Source: DATARH01 sp036268075 (GTDB lineage: Bacteria > Pseudomonadota > Alphaproteobacteria > ATCC43930 > CGMCC-115725). Taken from it: a stretch of DNA of 64,000 nt. Positions within the stretch are counted from its first letter, which is position 1, and each line of letters starts with the position of its first letter. A program made the translations under genes and the position numbers. The stretch lies in NCBI GenBank assembly GCA_036268075.1, contig DATAUV010000089.1, positions 1-64,000 of the forward strand. The letters are read 5' to 3'. This document shows positions 17,906-26,271 of this stretch, piece after piece. The notes beneath the pieces are model-generated. The model was given only the letters and a program-made list of their open reading frames with translations. It did not search any database and had not been told where the DNA came from.

Positions 17906-19114
17906 ATGAATAAAATTGTGCTTGCCGGCGCGGCGCTATGGTTGGCCGGCACGGGGACCGCGGCATTGGCCGACGAGCCCCTCCCGCCGCCGGGGGCGCC
18001 GCCCGCCGCCGCGCCCGCGGCGCCGACCTCGAACGCGATGACCAACCCGACATTGAGCGGCCCGCTCGTGGCCAACCCGAACCCGACGAAGTTCGAGAGC
18101 AACTCGGTGTTCGGGCCCGTCTATGTGACTGGCGTGCTCAGCGGGCTCGGGTTCGAGGAGAGCAACCATTTCTCGACCGACCATGAATCGGCCGCGGATA
18201 TCAGCAACGGTCAGGTCATCGTCCAGAACAATTCTGGCCCGGCGCAGTTCTACGCCCAGGCCGGCATCTACTCGATTCCCTCTCTCGGCACCTCTTATAT
18301 CCGCGCCAGCCAACTCAATAGCCAGCTCTTCGGCCCGCTGCCGGTCGCCTGGGGCAAGTGGGTCGTCAACGACAGCTTCAACGTTCAGGCGGGCAAGCTG
18401 CCGACGCTGATCGGCGCCGAGTACACCTTCACGTTCCAGAACCTGAACATCGAGCGCGGCCTGTTGTGGAACCAGGAACCGGCGGTCAGCAAGGGCGTCC
18501 AGGCCAATCTGACGACGGGCCCGGTCGCCTGGTCGGTGGGCTTCAACGACGGGTTCGATTCGGATCGGTACAACTGGATAACCGGCGCCGCGATCTGGAC
18601 GATCGACCCTGCCAATACGCTGGAGGTCGTCGCGGGCGGCAATGTCGGGCAGACCAACGTCGCCACGCTGCTGACCCCGACGCCGCAGTCGAACAGCACG
18701 ATCGTCAACCTGATGTACACCTACAACTTGGCGCCGTGGACGATCACGCCGTACTTCCAGTACACGGACGTGCCGAAGAACACGAGCCTCGGCTTCTTCC
18801 ACGATGCATCGACCGTCGGCTTCGCATTGCTCGCGAACTACTCGATCAACGACAACTGGAATATGGCGGGCCGCGCCGAGTACATCAGCTCGAGCGGCTC
18901 TGTCGCAAACGGCGCAGCGAACCTGCTCTACGGTCCCGGCAGCAACGCCTGGTCGCTGACGCTTACCCCGACTTGGCAGCAGGGCATCTTCTTCGCCCGC
19001 GGCGAAGCCTCGATCGTCGAGGCGAGCAGCACCACGCCCGGCTTCGCATTCGGCAAATCCGGCAACCAGAAGACCCAGGGCCGGCTGATGCTCGAAGGCG
19101 GAATTCTGTTCTAA
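17906..19114 (+). CDS. Outer-membrane beta-barrel porin (BBP2-like)
   Basis: A 402-residue exported protein. The signal peptide (KIVLAGAALWLAGTGTAALA) is followed by a Pro/Ala-rich linker, then a barrel of alternating aromatic and polar strands (TITPYFQYTDVP, GFALLANYSINDNWNMAGRAEY, LTLTPTWQQGIFFARGEASI) ending in a C-terminal strand MLEGGILF with the terminal Phe needed by the BAM machinery. It resembles the putative beta-barrel porin-2/OmpL-like group I recall, often about 400 residues. ATG 17906 places the signal correctly. A sigma-54 promoter upstream suggests induction under nitrogen limitation, so it may admit small nitrogen compounds; that is inference. Confidence 0.8.
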   Translation: MNKIVLAGAALWLAGTGTAALADEPLPPPGAPPAAAPAAPTSNAMTNPTLSGPLVANPNPTKFESNSVFGPVYVTGVLSGLGFEESNHFSTDHESAADISNGQVIVQNNSGPAQFYAQAGIYSIPSLGTSYIRASQLNSQLFGPLPVAWGKWVVNDSFNVQAGKLPTLIGAEYTFTFQNLNIERGLLWNQEPAVSKGVQANLTTGPVAWSVGFNDGFDSDRYNWITGAAIWTIDPANTLEVVAGGNVGQTNVATLLTPTPQSNSTIVNLMYTYNLAPWTITPYFQYTDVPKNTSLGFFHDASTVGFALLANYSINDNWNMAGRAEYISSSGSVANGAANLLYGPGSNAWSLTLTPTWQQGIFFARGEASIVEASSTTPGFAFGKSGNQKTQGRLMLEGGILF

Positions 19115-19134
19115 CCGGGTGCTGTTCCGAAACC

Positions 19135-19178
19135 CCCAACATCGTCATCCCGGCGAAGGCCGGGATGACGATGTTGGG
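19135..19178. repeat. Short palindrome with type B core, between porin and msrB
   Basis: Perfect 20-bp arms CCCAACATCGTCATCCCGGC and complement surround GAAG. The inner ATCGTCATCCCGGCGAAGGC is the end of the type B element, here collapsed to a simple hairpin. It lies between convergent genes and may act as a bidirectional terminator. Confidence 0.8.
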
Positions 19179-19212
19179 AAGGTTCCTAAATCCCATCGGG
19201 CAGCAAAAAGAT

Positions 19213-19234
19213 GCGGGCGGGACGCCCGCGGTCC
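19213..19234 (+). repeat. Type C repeat half (single arm) with following T run
   Basis: GCGGGCGGGACGCCCGCGGTCC is identical to one arm of the palindrome at 25080-25136. It contains its own small hairpin (GCGGGC/GCCCGC) and is followed by TTTTT, so it could terminate transcripts coming from the porin side. Confidence 0.7.
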
Positions 19235-19237
19235 TTT

Positions 19238-19699
19238 TTACTTCTCCGCCTTCTCGTCTTCCGGCTTGAAGGCGAGCGAGACGCCGTTCATGCAATAGCG
19301 CTGGCCGGTCGGCTTCGGTCCGTCGTCGAAGACGTGACCGAGATGGCCGCCGCATTTCTTGCAGTGGACCTCGGTGCGGGACATGAAAAAGCTGGTGTCG
19401 GTGTCGGTTTCGACCGCGCCGTCCATCGGCTGATAGAAGCTCGGCCAGCCCGAGCCGCTATTGAACTTTGTCGTCGCCTCGAAGAGGGGCTGGCCGCAGC
19501 CGGCGCAGTGGTACACGCCGGGATCGTATTTCTTGTCGAGAGGGCTCGTGCCGGCGCGCTCGGTGCCGTGCTCGCGCAGGACGTGATAGGATTCGGGGCT
19601 CAGCTTCTTGCGCCACTCGGAATCGTCGTGCTCGACCTCGAACTCCTTGTCCGAGGCCTTGCCGTGGCCGCTCAGACGGCCCAACAGATTTCCCGCCAT
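19238..19699 (-). CDS. msrB: Peptide-methionine (R)-S-oxide reductase MsrB
   Basis: MsrB repairs R-methionine sulfoxide in oxidised proteins. The 153-residue protein has the zinc-binding pairs CAGC and CKKC, the core segment SGSGWPSFYQP, GHLGHVFDDGP, and the catalytic cysteine in RYCMNGVSL. Its N-terminal 25 residues (KASDKEFEVEHDDSEWRKKL) are a common short lead-in and no signal peptide is visible, so it should be cytosolic. It is convergent with the porin gene; the palindromes between them probably separate the transcripts. Confidence 0.95.
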   Translation of the reverse strand: MAGNLLGRLSGHGKASDKEFEVEHDDSEWRKKLSPESYHVLREHGTERAGTSPLDKKYDPGVYHCAGCGQPLFEATTKFNSGSGWPSFYQPMDGAVETDTDTSFFMSRTEVHCKKCGGHLGHVFDDGPKPTGQRYCMNGVSLAFKPEDEKAEK

Positions 19700-19755
19700 G
19701 GATGATGATCCTCGCCGCTATTGATCTTCCGGTCTGGCGACCGTCGCGCGCGGGC

Positions 19756-19977
19756 CTAGTGGATTTTCTCGCCGGCGTCCGGTGAGGGGCGCAGCAACTC
19801 CGCCGTCGAGCGCGCGATCCAGCACCATACCACGCAGGTCAGATCGTCGTCGCCGCCCTTGAGCCGCTCCGCCTCACGCTCGGCGATCTGGACGGCATCG
19901 GCGCCGTGGCGGCGGACCAGCAACAGCGCCGCCTCCCAAATCTTCCGCTCGTTGGTCATCATCTCGTTGATCATCAT
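19756..19977 (-). CDS. Small conserved-looking protein of unknown function
   Basis: A 73-residue soluble protein. It is mostly helical and charged (IWEAALLLVRRHGADAVQIA, EREAERLKGGDDDL) with a tryptophan-rich segment VVWCWIARSTAELL. The pattern (WxxAxxxxxxHGxxAxxxxxxRxxxLxxxGD) reminds me of small DUF6961-like proteins of alphaproteobacteria, about which nothing functional is known to me. It lies 56 bp upstream of msrB on the same strand and is divergent from parE. Several N-terminal Met codons leave the start uncertain by a few residues. Confidence 0.5.
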   Translation of the reverse strand: MMINEMMTNERKIWEAALLLVRRHGADAVQIAEREAERLKGGDDDLTCVVWCWIARSTAELLRPSPDAGEKIH

Positions 19978-20128
19978 TATGATAAATCCCGCCGAGCCAG
20001 ATGAGTTCCGGAGGACCTAAACCGTGAGGGCCGTTCCACGCCCGCGACACCAAGATGTTGTTATAGCCGCACGTTCATATACTGCATCCTGCTTGCACGC
20101 GGTTCAAGCGTCCCTATAATTCCGCGCC

Positions 20129-22111
20129 ATGCCAGACCTCTTCGATAATGTGGCGCCGAAGGCGGCGGATTCCTACTCCGCCAAGGACATCGAGGTCCTC
20201 GAGGGGCTGGAGCCGGTCCGCCGCCGCCCCGGCATGTATATCGGCGGCACCGACGAGCGGGCGCTGCACCATCTCGCCGCCGAGGCGATCGACAACGCGA
20301 TGGACGAGGCCGTCGCCGGGCACGCGACCCGTATCGAGATCGAGCTCGCGGCCGACGGCTGCGTCACCGTGCGCGACAACGGCCGCGGCATCCCGGTCGA
20401 CCCGCATCCGCGCTTTCCGGGTAAATCCGCGCTCGAAGTCATCCTGACGATGCTGCACTCGGGCGGCAAGTTCGGCGGCGACGCGTACAAGACCTCGGGC
20501 GGGCTGCACGGGGTCGGCATCTCGGTCATCAACGCGCTCAGCGACCGGCTCGAGATCGAGGTCGCGCGCGACCGCAGGTTATGGCGGCAGACTTACAGCC
20601 GCGGCGTGCCGGGCGGCCCGGTCGAGGATTGCGGCCCGGTGCAAAACCGGCGCGGGACGACGCTGCGCTTTCATCCCGACCCCGACATCTTCGGCGATGC
20701 CGGCTTCAAGCCGGCGCCGCTCTACCGCATGGGCCGGTCGAAGGCGTATCTGTTCCGCGGGGTCGAAATCCGCTGGAGCTGCGACCCGTCCCTGCCCCGC
20801 CCCGATGGCGTGCCGCAGGAGGACCGGCTGCATTTCCCGAACGGGCTCGGCGATTTCCTGACCGCGAGCCTCGACGGCAACGCCGTGCTGACGCCGCGTC
20901 CGTTCGCGGGCCAGGTCGCGATCCCCGACGGCGGCAGCGTCGAATGGGCAGTGACGTGGCCCGACGACGAAGACGACGCGTTCTGCCATTCCTACTGCAA
21001 CACGATCCCGACCCCCGAGGGCGGCACGCACGAGGCCGGGCTGCGCAACGCGCTGACCCGCGGGATCAAGGGCTATGGCGAGCTTACCGCCAACCGCCGC
21101 ATCGCGCAGGCGACCGGCGAGGACGTGACCGCCGGCGCGGCGATGCTGCTGTCGCTGTTCCTGCGCGACCCGCAATTCCAGGGCCAGACCAAGGAGCGGC
21201 TCGCCTCGGCCGAGGCGGTGCGGCTGGTCGAGAACGCGCTCAGGGACCATTTCGACCACTGGCTCGGCGCCGACCCCGCGACGACCCGCCTCCTCCTCGA
21301 CCGCATCGCCGAGCGCGCCGAGGAGCGGCAAAAGCGGCGCCAGGCAAAGGAGCTGTCGCGCAAGACCGCGACGCGCAAGCTGCGCCTTCCCGGCAAGCTC
21401 ACCGACTGCAGCCGCGACAGCGCCGAGGGCACCGAGATTTTCCTCGTCGAAGGCGACAGCGCCGGCGGCTCGGCGAAGCAGGCGCGCGACCGCGTCACGC
21501 AGGCGATCCTGCCCCTGCGCGGCAAGATCCTCAACGTCGCCAGCGCCTCCATAGACAAGATGCGGGCGAACCAGGAGATCAGCGACATCATCCTCGCGCT
21601 CGGCGCCGATTCGGGCTCGCGCTACAAGGAGGACGCGCTGCGCTACGAGCGGGTCGTCATCATGACCGACGCCGATGTCGACGGCGCCCACATCGCCTCA
21701 TTGCTGATGACGTTCTTTTTCCGCGAGATGCCGCGCCTCGTCGATAACGGGCATCTGTTTTTGGCGCTGCCGCCGCTCTACCGCCTGACCCAGGGCGACA
21801 CGACGATCTATGCCCGCGACGACGCGCATCGCGAGGAGCTGATGCAGTCGGGCTTTACCGGCCGCGGCAAGATCGAGGTCAGCCGGTTCAAGGGGCTCGG
21901 CGAGATGCCGGCGCGCTACCTGTGGGCGACGACGATGGACCCGGCCCAGCGCACGCTGCTCAGGGTCAAGCTGCCGCCGCGCGACGACACCGCCGCGGAG
22001 GATGTCGCGCGGACCGAGAAAATGGTCGAGACGTTGATGGGCCGGCGCCCCGAGCTGCGCTTCGACTACATCCAAAAGAACGCGCGCTTCGCCCACGATC
22101 TCGATGTTTGA
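20129..22111 (+). CDS. parE: DNA topoisomerase IV subunit B
   Basis: ParE provides the ATPase of topoisomerase IV, which decatenates daughter chromosomes together with ParC (26272-28494 here). The 660-residue protein starts with DLFDN and YSAKDIEVLEGLEPVRRRPG. GHKL features are AIDNAMDEAVAG, RDNGRGIPVD and GGLHGVGISVINALSD. The TOPRIM part has TEIFLVEGDSAGGSAKQARD and MTDADVDGAHI, and the C-terminus has the RFKGLGEMPA motif. Length is normal for ParE rather than GyrB. It is separated from parC by about 4 kb and on the opposite strand. Confidence 0.95.
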   Translation: MPDLFDNVAPKAADSYSAKDIEVLEGLEPVRRRPGMYIGGTDERALHHLAAEAIDNAMDEAVAGHATRIEIELAADGCVTVRDNGRGIPVDPHPRFPGKSALEVILTMLHSGGKFGGDAYKTSGGLHGVGISVINALSDRLEIEVARDRRLWRQTYSRGVPGGPVEDCGPVQNRRGTTLRFHPDPDIFGDAGFKPAPLYRMGRSKAYLFRGVEIRWSCDPSLPRPDGVPQEDRLHFPNGLGDFLTASLDGNAVLTPRPFAGQVAIPDGGSVEWAVTWPDDEDDAFCHSYCNTIPTPEGGTHEAGLRNALTRGIKGYGELTANRRIAQATGEDVTAGAAMLLSLFLRDPQFQGQTKERLASAEAVRLVENALRDHFDHWLGADPATTRLLLDRIAERAEERQKRRQAKELSRKTATRKLRLPGKLTDCSRDSAEGTEIFLVEGDSAGGSAKQARDRVTQAILPLRGKILNVASASIDKMRANQEISDIILALGADSGSRYKEDALRYERVVIMTDADVDGAHIASLLMTFFFREMPRLVDNGHLFLALPPLYRLTQGDTTIYARDDAHREELMQSGFTGRGKIEVSRFKGLGEMPARYLWATTMDPAQRTLLRVKLPPRDDTAAEDVARTEKMVETLMGRRPELRFDYIQKNARFAHDLDV

Positions 22112-22324
22112 CTGGACGTCTGACCGGGGCGCATGCCGGTTAACGGTTCTGAGGTCTTGCGCAATCGCCGGCTTGGTCCTACCTAATCCCACGTCGACCC
22201 GCTTGGGTCCGGCACCACTGCCGGCATTCGCTCCGAGCGCCCGCGTGTTTCCAGCCCCATCGACGTCGTCTACCACGCCGCATCGCTTGTGCGGCGCTCT
22301 ATAGTAATCAAGTGGAGTCCCCTG

Positions 22325-22531
22325 ATGGCTAACGGTACGGTCAAGTGGTTCAATACGCAGAAGGGCTATGGATTCATTCGCCCCGATAGCGGCGGCGCCG
22401 ATGTTTTCGTCCATATCTCCGCGGTCGAGCAGGCAGGTCTGGACGGGCTGCAGGAGAACCAGAAGCTGACCTTTGATCTCGAACAAGGCCAGCGAGGCCG
22501 GGTTTCAGCCGTAAATTTACGTCCGGAGTAG
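22325..22531 (+). CDS. cspA: Cold-shock domain protein (CspA family)
   Basis: A 68-residue single cold-shock domain that binds single-stranded RNA or DNA and melts mRNA structure. RNP1 is KGYGFIRP and RNP2 is VFVHISAV; the start MANGTVKWFN is canonical. ATG 22325 is chosen over an in-frame extension because it restores the family length and follows a GGAG. It has a leader region of about 200 bp after parE, as expected for csp genes, and is followed closely by infA. Confidence 0.93.
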   Translation: MANGTVKWFNTQKGYGFIRPDSGGADVFVHISAVEQAGLDGLQENQKLTFDLEQGQRGRVSAVNLRPE

Positions 22532-22585
22532 ACCGGAGGTTCGCCGGGGGCGCGTCAGTGCCCCTTTTCGATGCAAGGAGAGCGG

Positions 22586-22852
22586 ATGGCTAAAGAAGAC
22601 CTCTTAGAATTCGAAGGGATGGTGCTCGAACTGTTGCCCGACGCACGTTTCCGCGTGCGCCTCGACAACGGCCACGAGACGCTGGCCTATTCGTCCGGGA
22701 AAATGAAGAAGAATCGCATCCGCATCCTTGCCGGCGACCGCGTGACGGTCGAGATGACGCCCTACGACCTGTCGAAAGGGCGAATCAACTTCCGCCACAA
22801 AGACACCGTTGCGCCGCCCGTCATGGCGCGGCCGCAATTCCGCCGCCGCTGA
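22586..22852 (+). CDS. infA: Translation initiation factor IF-1
   Basis: IF-1 occupies the ribosomal A site during initiation. The 88-residue S1-type OB-fold protein reads MAKEDLLEFEGMVLELLPDA, with the signature SGKMKKNRIRILAGDRVTVE and YDLSKGRI. It is about 16 residues longer than the 72-residue E. coli protein because of a basic C-terminal tail (MARPQFRRR). ATG 22586 follows AAGGAGAGC; an upstream in-frame ATG (MQGER) includes that ribosome site and is not the start. It is 54 bp downstream of cspA, a pairing that makes sense for translation under cold stress. Confidence 0.95.
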   Translation: MAKEDLLEFEGMVLELLPDARFRVRLDNGHETLAYSSGKMKKNRIRILAGDRVTVEMTPYDLSKGRINFRHKDTVAPPVMARPQFRRR

Positions 22853-22995
22853 GTCGTAAAAGCCTCGGCCGGAACATCGCCGTGCTCGACTCTTATCCTT
22901 CCGGCGGTAAAAACGATTGACTTTCCTCTCGCCAAAGCGAATTAAAAGCGGTGAGAGCCGCTACTTAATTCCTCATATAAGGTACCCACTTCTCG

Positions 22996-24453
22996 ATGGA
23001 TTTTTCTGAACTTGGACTGTCGCCTGAACTTCTTCAGGCAATTTCGGATGCCGGCTACACCACTCCCACGCCGATCCAGCAGCAAGCGATCCCCTTCGTA
23101 AAAACCGGGCATGACCTGCTCGGCTGTGCCCAGACAGGCACCGGAAAGACCGCGGGCTTCGCCCTCCCGATGATCGACAAGCTCGCCGCCGGGCGGGCCC
23201 GTGCGCGGATGCCGCGCTCCCTCATTCTCGAACCGACCCGCGAACTGGCGACCCAGGTAGAGGCGTCTTTCGAGATCTACGGAAAGTATCATCGCCTGAC
23301 GACGGCGCTGTTGATCGGCGGCGAGAGCTTTGGCGACCAGGAGCGCAAGCTCGATCGCGGCGTCGACGTGCTGATCGCGACCCCCGGCCGCCTGATCGAT
23401 CTGTTCGAGCGCGGGCGCATCCTGATGTCCGATGTGCGCATCCTCGTCATCGACGAGGCCGACCGGATGCTCGACATGGGCTTTATCCCCGATGTCGAGC
23501 GCATCGTCGGATTGCTGCCGAAGACCCGCCAGACCCTCTTTTTCTCGGCGACGATGCCGCCGGAAATCCGCCGCCTCGCGGACGCGTTCCTCAGCAATCC
23601 CGTCGAAGTGTCCGTCGCCCCGCCCGCCTCGCCGGCGGAGACGGTGGCGCAGTCGCTGATCGTGCTGGAGCCCGAGGAAAAGCGCGAGGCGCTGCGCCGG
23701 CTGATCGAGAGCGAGGACGTCAAGAACGCCCTCATCTTCTGCAACCGCAAGCGCGACGTCGACATTCTCCATAAATCGCTCAGCAAGCACGGCTTCGACG
23801 CGGCCGCGTTGCACGGCGACATGCCGCAGCCGAAGCGGACGGAGACCCTCGCCCGCTTCAAGAACAACGAGATCCGCCTGTTGGTGTGCAGCGATGTCGC
23901 CGCGCGCGGGCTCGATATCGCCGGGCTCAGCCACGTTTTCTGCTTCGACGTGCCCTATCACGCCGAGGACTACGTTCACCGTATCGGCCGCACCGGCCGC
24001 GCCGGGCGTCCCGGCCGCTCGTTCATGCTGGCCGCGCCGGAAGACGGCAAGAATGTCGCCGCGATCGTCAAGCTGATCGGCAAGGACATCCCGACGACCG
24101 CAATCGACGGCATCGACACGGCCGTGCTCGACGAGAGCGCGGACGGGCGCCGCCGCCGGCCCGCCGCGAGCAGCCGTCGCCCCGCGGCAAAGCCCGCCGA
24201 GCGTGCGGTGAGACCTGAGCGCGCCGCCCGGCCCGAGCGTGCGGCGAGACCAGAGCGTGCGGCGAGACCAGAGCGCGCACCGAGGCCGGAGCGTGCGGAT
24301 AGGCCCGAGCGCGCCCCGCTCCGCCAGGAGCCGACCGTCACCCCGTTCACGCGCGATCCCCGCCCGTCCGCGCCGGTTCGCTCCCCTGGGCCGCCGACCG
24401 CGGCGTTCGGCGATCACACCCCGGCGTTTTTGGCGCGTCCGGTCGGTCGCTAG
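22996..24453 (+). CDS. DEAD-box ATP-dependent RNA helicase (RhlE-like) with RPERA-repeat tail
   Basis: A 485-residue RNA helicase. The Q motif is TPTPIQQQAIP, Walker A AQTGTGKT, then PTRELATQ, box II DEADRMLDMGF, SAT, and the C-lobe RGLDIAGLSHV and HRIGRTGRAG. After about residue 385 comes a basic low-complexity tail with about eight copies of a RPERA-type pentapeptide, which probably helps bind RNA. It follows cspA and infA on the same strand, fitting a cold-shock or RNA-remodelling role. RhlE is the likeliest subgroup from the overall layout. Confidence 0.92.
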   Translation: MDFSELGLSPELLQAISDAGYTTPTPIQQQAIPFVKTGHDLLGCAQTGTGKTAGFALPMIDKLAAGRARARMPRSLILEPTRELATQVEASFEIYGKYHRLTTALLIGGESFGDQERKLDRGVDVLIATPGRLIDLFERGRILMSDVRILVIDEADRMLDMGFIPDVERIVGLLPKTRQTLFFSATMPPEIRRLADAFLSNPVEVSVAPPASPAETVAQSLIVLEPEEKREALRRLIESEDVKNALIFCNRKRDVDILHKSLSKHGFDAAALHGDMPQPKRTETLARFKNNEIRLLVCSDVAARGLDIAGLSHVFCFDVPYHAEDYVHRIGRTGRAGRPGRSFMLAAPEDGKNVAAIVKLIGKDIPTTAIDGIDTAVLDESADGRRRRPAASSRRPAAKPAERAVRPERAARPERAARPERAARPERAPRPERADRPERAPLRQEPTVTPFTRDPRPSAPVRSPGPPTAAFGDHTPAFLARPVGR

Positions 24454-24508
24454 CCTCGGATAAAACCGCTATGATCGCCGGCGTCGGGCCGGCGATGGCG
24501 GGGTTCAC

Positions 24509-24760
24509 ATGCAGACGATCTTTGTCATGGTCAAATGCGAGCGCGGCCAAGCCTATCAGGTGGCCGACGCGGCCGTGCTCGATGTCGACGGGATATCGGA
24601 GGTCTATTCGATATCCGGGCAATACGACCTGATCATGAAGTGCCACCTGCCCGACAGCACCGATATCGGTCATTTCGTCACCGAAAAGGTTCAGGTCTTG
24701 CCGGGCATCCGCGACACCTTCACGATCATCGCGTTCAAGGCATTCGGGGGTCGGGGATGA
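24509..24760 (+). CDS. Stand-alone Lrp/AsnC ligand-binding (RAM) domain protein
   Basis: An 83-residue protein consisting only of the RAM domain of Lrp/AsnC regulators, without the DNA-binding HTH part. It begins MQTIFVMVKCERGQAYQVAD and has VDGISEVYSISGQYDLIMK and VLPGIRDTFTIIAFKAFG. Stand-alone RAM proteins form dimers or octamers and can bind amino acids; some modulate full-length Lrp regulators. Its stop overlaps the start of the Rieske ferredoxin gene (ATGA), so the two are translationally coupled. Confidence 0.85.
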   Translation: MQTIFVMVKCERGQAYQVADAAVLDVDGISEVYSISGQYDLIMKCHLPDSTDIGHFVTEKVQVLPGIRDTFTIIAFKAFGGRG

Positions 24761-25074
24761 GCGATGACGGCTGGGTCAGGGCGGCGGCGCGGAGCGAACT
24801 CGGCGAGAACGAGATCATCGGCGTCGTGATCGGCGGCCGCGAGATCGCGCTCTACGACCTCGACGGCACGCTCTGCGCGACCGACGACGTCTGCACCCAC
24901 GCCTATGCCCGGCTCAGCGACGGCTGGCTCGACCGCGGCGAGATCGAATGCCCGCTCCACGCCGGCCGCTTCGACGTGAAAACCGGCGCCGCGACGGCCC
25001 CGCCCTGCATCGACGCGATCAAGACCTACGAAATCCGGCAGGTCGGAGACGAGCTGCAAGTAAAGCTGGGCTGA
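24757..25074 (+). CDS. Rieske-type [2Fe-2S] ferredoxin
   Basis: A 105-residue soluble Rieske ferredoxin like the electron carriers of ring-hydroxylating dioxygenases. The cluster ligands are C-x-H and C-x2-H (CTHAYARL and ECPLHAGRFD) with 16 residues between His and Cys, and PPC and KTYEIRQVGDELQV near the end. No oxygenase or reductase gene is adjacent, so its partner lies elsewhere. ATG 24757 overlaps the preceding stop. A type C palindrome follows 6 bp after the stop codon and may end the transcript. Confidence 0.9.
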   Translation: MSDDGWVRAAARSELGENEIIGVVIGGREIALYDLDGTLCATDDVCTHAYARLSDGWLDRGEIECPLHAGRFDVKTGAATAPPCIDAIKTYEIRQVGDELQVKLG

Positions 25075-25079
25075 TTACT

Positions 25080-25136
25080 GGACCGCGGGCGTCCCGCCCG
25101 CTCTTTTCATAGATGCGGGCGGGACGCCCGCGGTCC
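25080..25136. repeat. Dispersed palindromic element, type C (full)
   Basis: Perfect 22-bp arms (GGACCGCGGGCGTCCCGCCC at the left, complement at the right) around a 13-base loop. One arm recurs at 19213-19234. It sits between convergent genes and could work as a bidirectional terminator. Confidence 0.88.
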
Positions 25137-25145
25137 AGTCGGGCA

Positions 25146-25607
25146 CTACGTCGCCCTGTAGCACTCCGGGTTCCAGATTTCGAGGTAGGTTGCCGGGGCG
25201 AGGTCGCGCCAGCCGCAGCGGCGGTAGAGGTTGGCGGCGTCGCGGGTGACCAGCAGCCAGCGGCGCAGCCCTTGGAGCCGGCCGTCGGCGAGGATCGTCT
25301 CGACGAGCCATTGCCCGAGCCCCTCGTTGCGCGCGCCGTCGAGCACGAACACGTCGGCGAGATAGGCGAAGGTCGCGTGGTCACTGACGAGGCGGGCGAA
25401 ACCGATCTGGGCCTCGTCGCGATAGAGGCCGTAGACCAGCGAATGCTCGATCGCCCGGCACAGCGTCTCGCGCGCGATGCCGCGCGCCCAATGCGAGGAG
25501 TTGGCCAGGAAATCGTTGATCAGGTCGAGGTCGAGCCGGTTCGGGTCGGTATCGATCTCGTAGACATGCCCGCCGCTGTCACGGCAAGCGAGGACGCTCT
25601 CGGTCAT
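25146..25607 (-). CDS. GNAT-family N-acetyltransferase
   Basis: A 153-residue GNAT enzyme that would move an acetyl group from acetyl-CoA to an amine. The GNAT core is visible as SLVYGLYRDEAQIGFARLVS, ADVFVLDGARNEGLGQWLVE (acetyl-CoA loop RNEGLG) and WLLVTRDAANLYRRCGW. ATG 25607 (MTESVLACRDSGG) is favoured; a GTG twelve codons upstream is possible. The family call is sound; the substrate is unknown. The gene is convergent with the Rieske gene. Confidence 0.85.
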   Translation of the reverse strand: MTESVLACRDSGGHVYEIDTDPNRLDLDLINDFLANSSHWARGIARETLCRAIEHSLVYGLYRDEAQIGFARLVSDHATFAYLADVFVLDGARNEGLGQWLVETILADGRLQGLRRWLLVTRDAANLYRRCGWRDLAPATYLEIWNPECYRAT

Positions 25608-25751
25608 CGGAAGAACCCTGCGGAAGGAGGCTGAGGCGAACACACCAAAGCAGCCCCGGCATCACCGCGGAGGCTGCTAGCGCATTCGTCGTCGCAGGGC
25701 GAAGAGAAGGTCGGTCATGGCGGGCTCAAGATGGCGATGGCGCGGCCGGTG

Positions 25752-26003
25752 TCAAGCGGGCTTGCGCAGCAGAAACCGCAACACCCCGTCCGACTCCCCC
25801 GATTCGATGAGGTCGCAGCCGGTGGTCTGGCAGAAATGGGCGAAATCCTGGGTCGCGCCGGGGTCGGTCGCGAGCACTTCGAGAAGCCCGCCGGCCGGCA
25901 CATCCCGGAGCGCCCGCCGCGCCTTCAACACCGGCAGCGGGCATTTGAGCCCCGTGGCGTCGAGAGTGTTGTCGGGCCTGGTCGTGGTGTTTCCGTCGCT
26001 CAT
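25752..26003 (-). CDS. tusA: TusA/SirA-family sulfur carrier protein
   Basis: An 83-residue TusA-like protein, a persulfide carrier in sulfur-relay pathways such as tRNA thiolation and molybdenum cofactor synthesis. The diagnostic motif LKCPLPVLKARRAL carries the CPxP cysteine, preceded by LDATG. The C-terminal strand pattern (TGCDLIESGESDGVLRFLL) fits the two-layer fold. The gene stands alone, so its specific pathway cannot be read from context. Confidence 0.85.
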   Translation of the reverse strand: MSDGNTTTRPDNTLDATGLKCPLPVLKARRALRDVPAGGLLEVLATDPGATQDFAHFCQTTGCDLIESGESDGVLRFLLRKPA

Positions 26004-26116
26004 GCCGGCACCCTAGCCGAGCTCACACCGCCTCGACAATCGCCGCGGTCAGGTCGCCGTCGACCTGCGGCCGGAAATGCGCGGGGCGAACACGACGGCG
26101 GTCGATTTTTCGACAT

Positions 26117-26267
26117 CGTAGGATGGGGTGAGCGCAGCGAAGCCCATCGATTTCTTTCGCCACGGATACGCCAAGGGCGCAGAGAGGGCTTCGAGCCCCT
26201 CTGTGCCTCCGTGTCCTCTGTGGTGGATTCTTCTTGATGGGCTTCGCTGCGCTCAGCCCATCCTACG
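26117..26267. mobile_element. MITE-like inverted-repeat element (type D)
   Basis: A 151-bp unit with 32-bp terminal inverted repeats (26117-26148 and 26236-26267) that match at 31 of 32 positions; the outer end is CGTAGGATGGGGTGAGCGCA. The interior holds smaller nested palindromes (AGAGAGGGCTTCGAGCCCCTCT). It ends five bases from the parC stop codon. No clear target duplication is visible and it encodes no transposase. It is probably a non-autonomous element. Confidence 0.78.
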
Positions 26268-26271
26268 ACGC

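Noticed and set aside
22868..22905. Terminator after infA (GCCGGAA/TTCCGGC)
   Set aside because: Only a 7-bp stem with a 24-base loop and no clean T run; too weak to call.
24150..24340. DNA tandem repeat as a separate element
   Set aside because: It lies in frame inside the DEAD-box helicase and encodes its basic tail.
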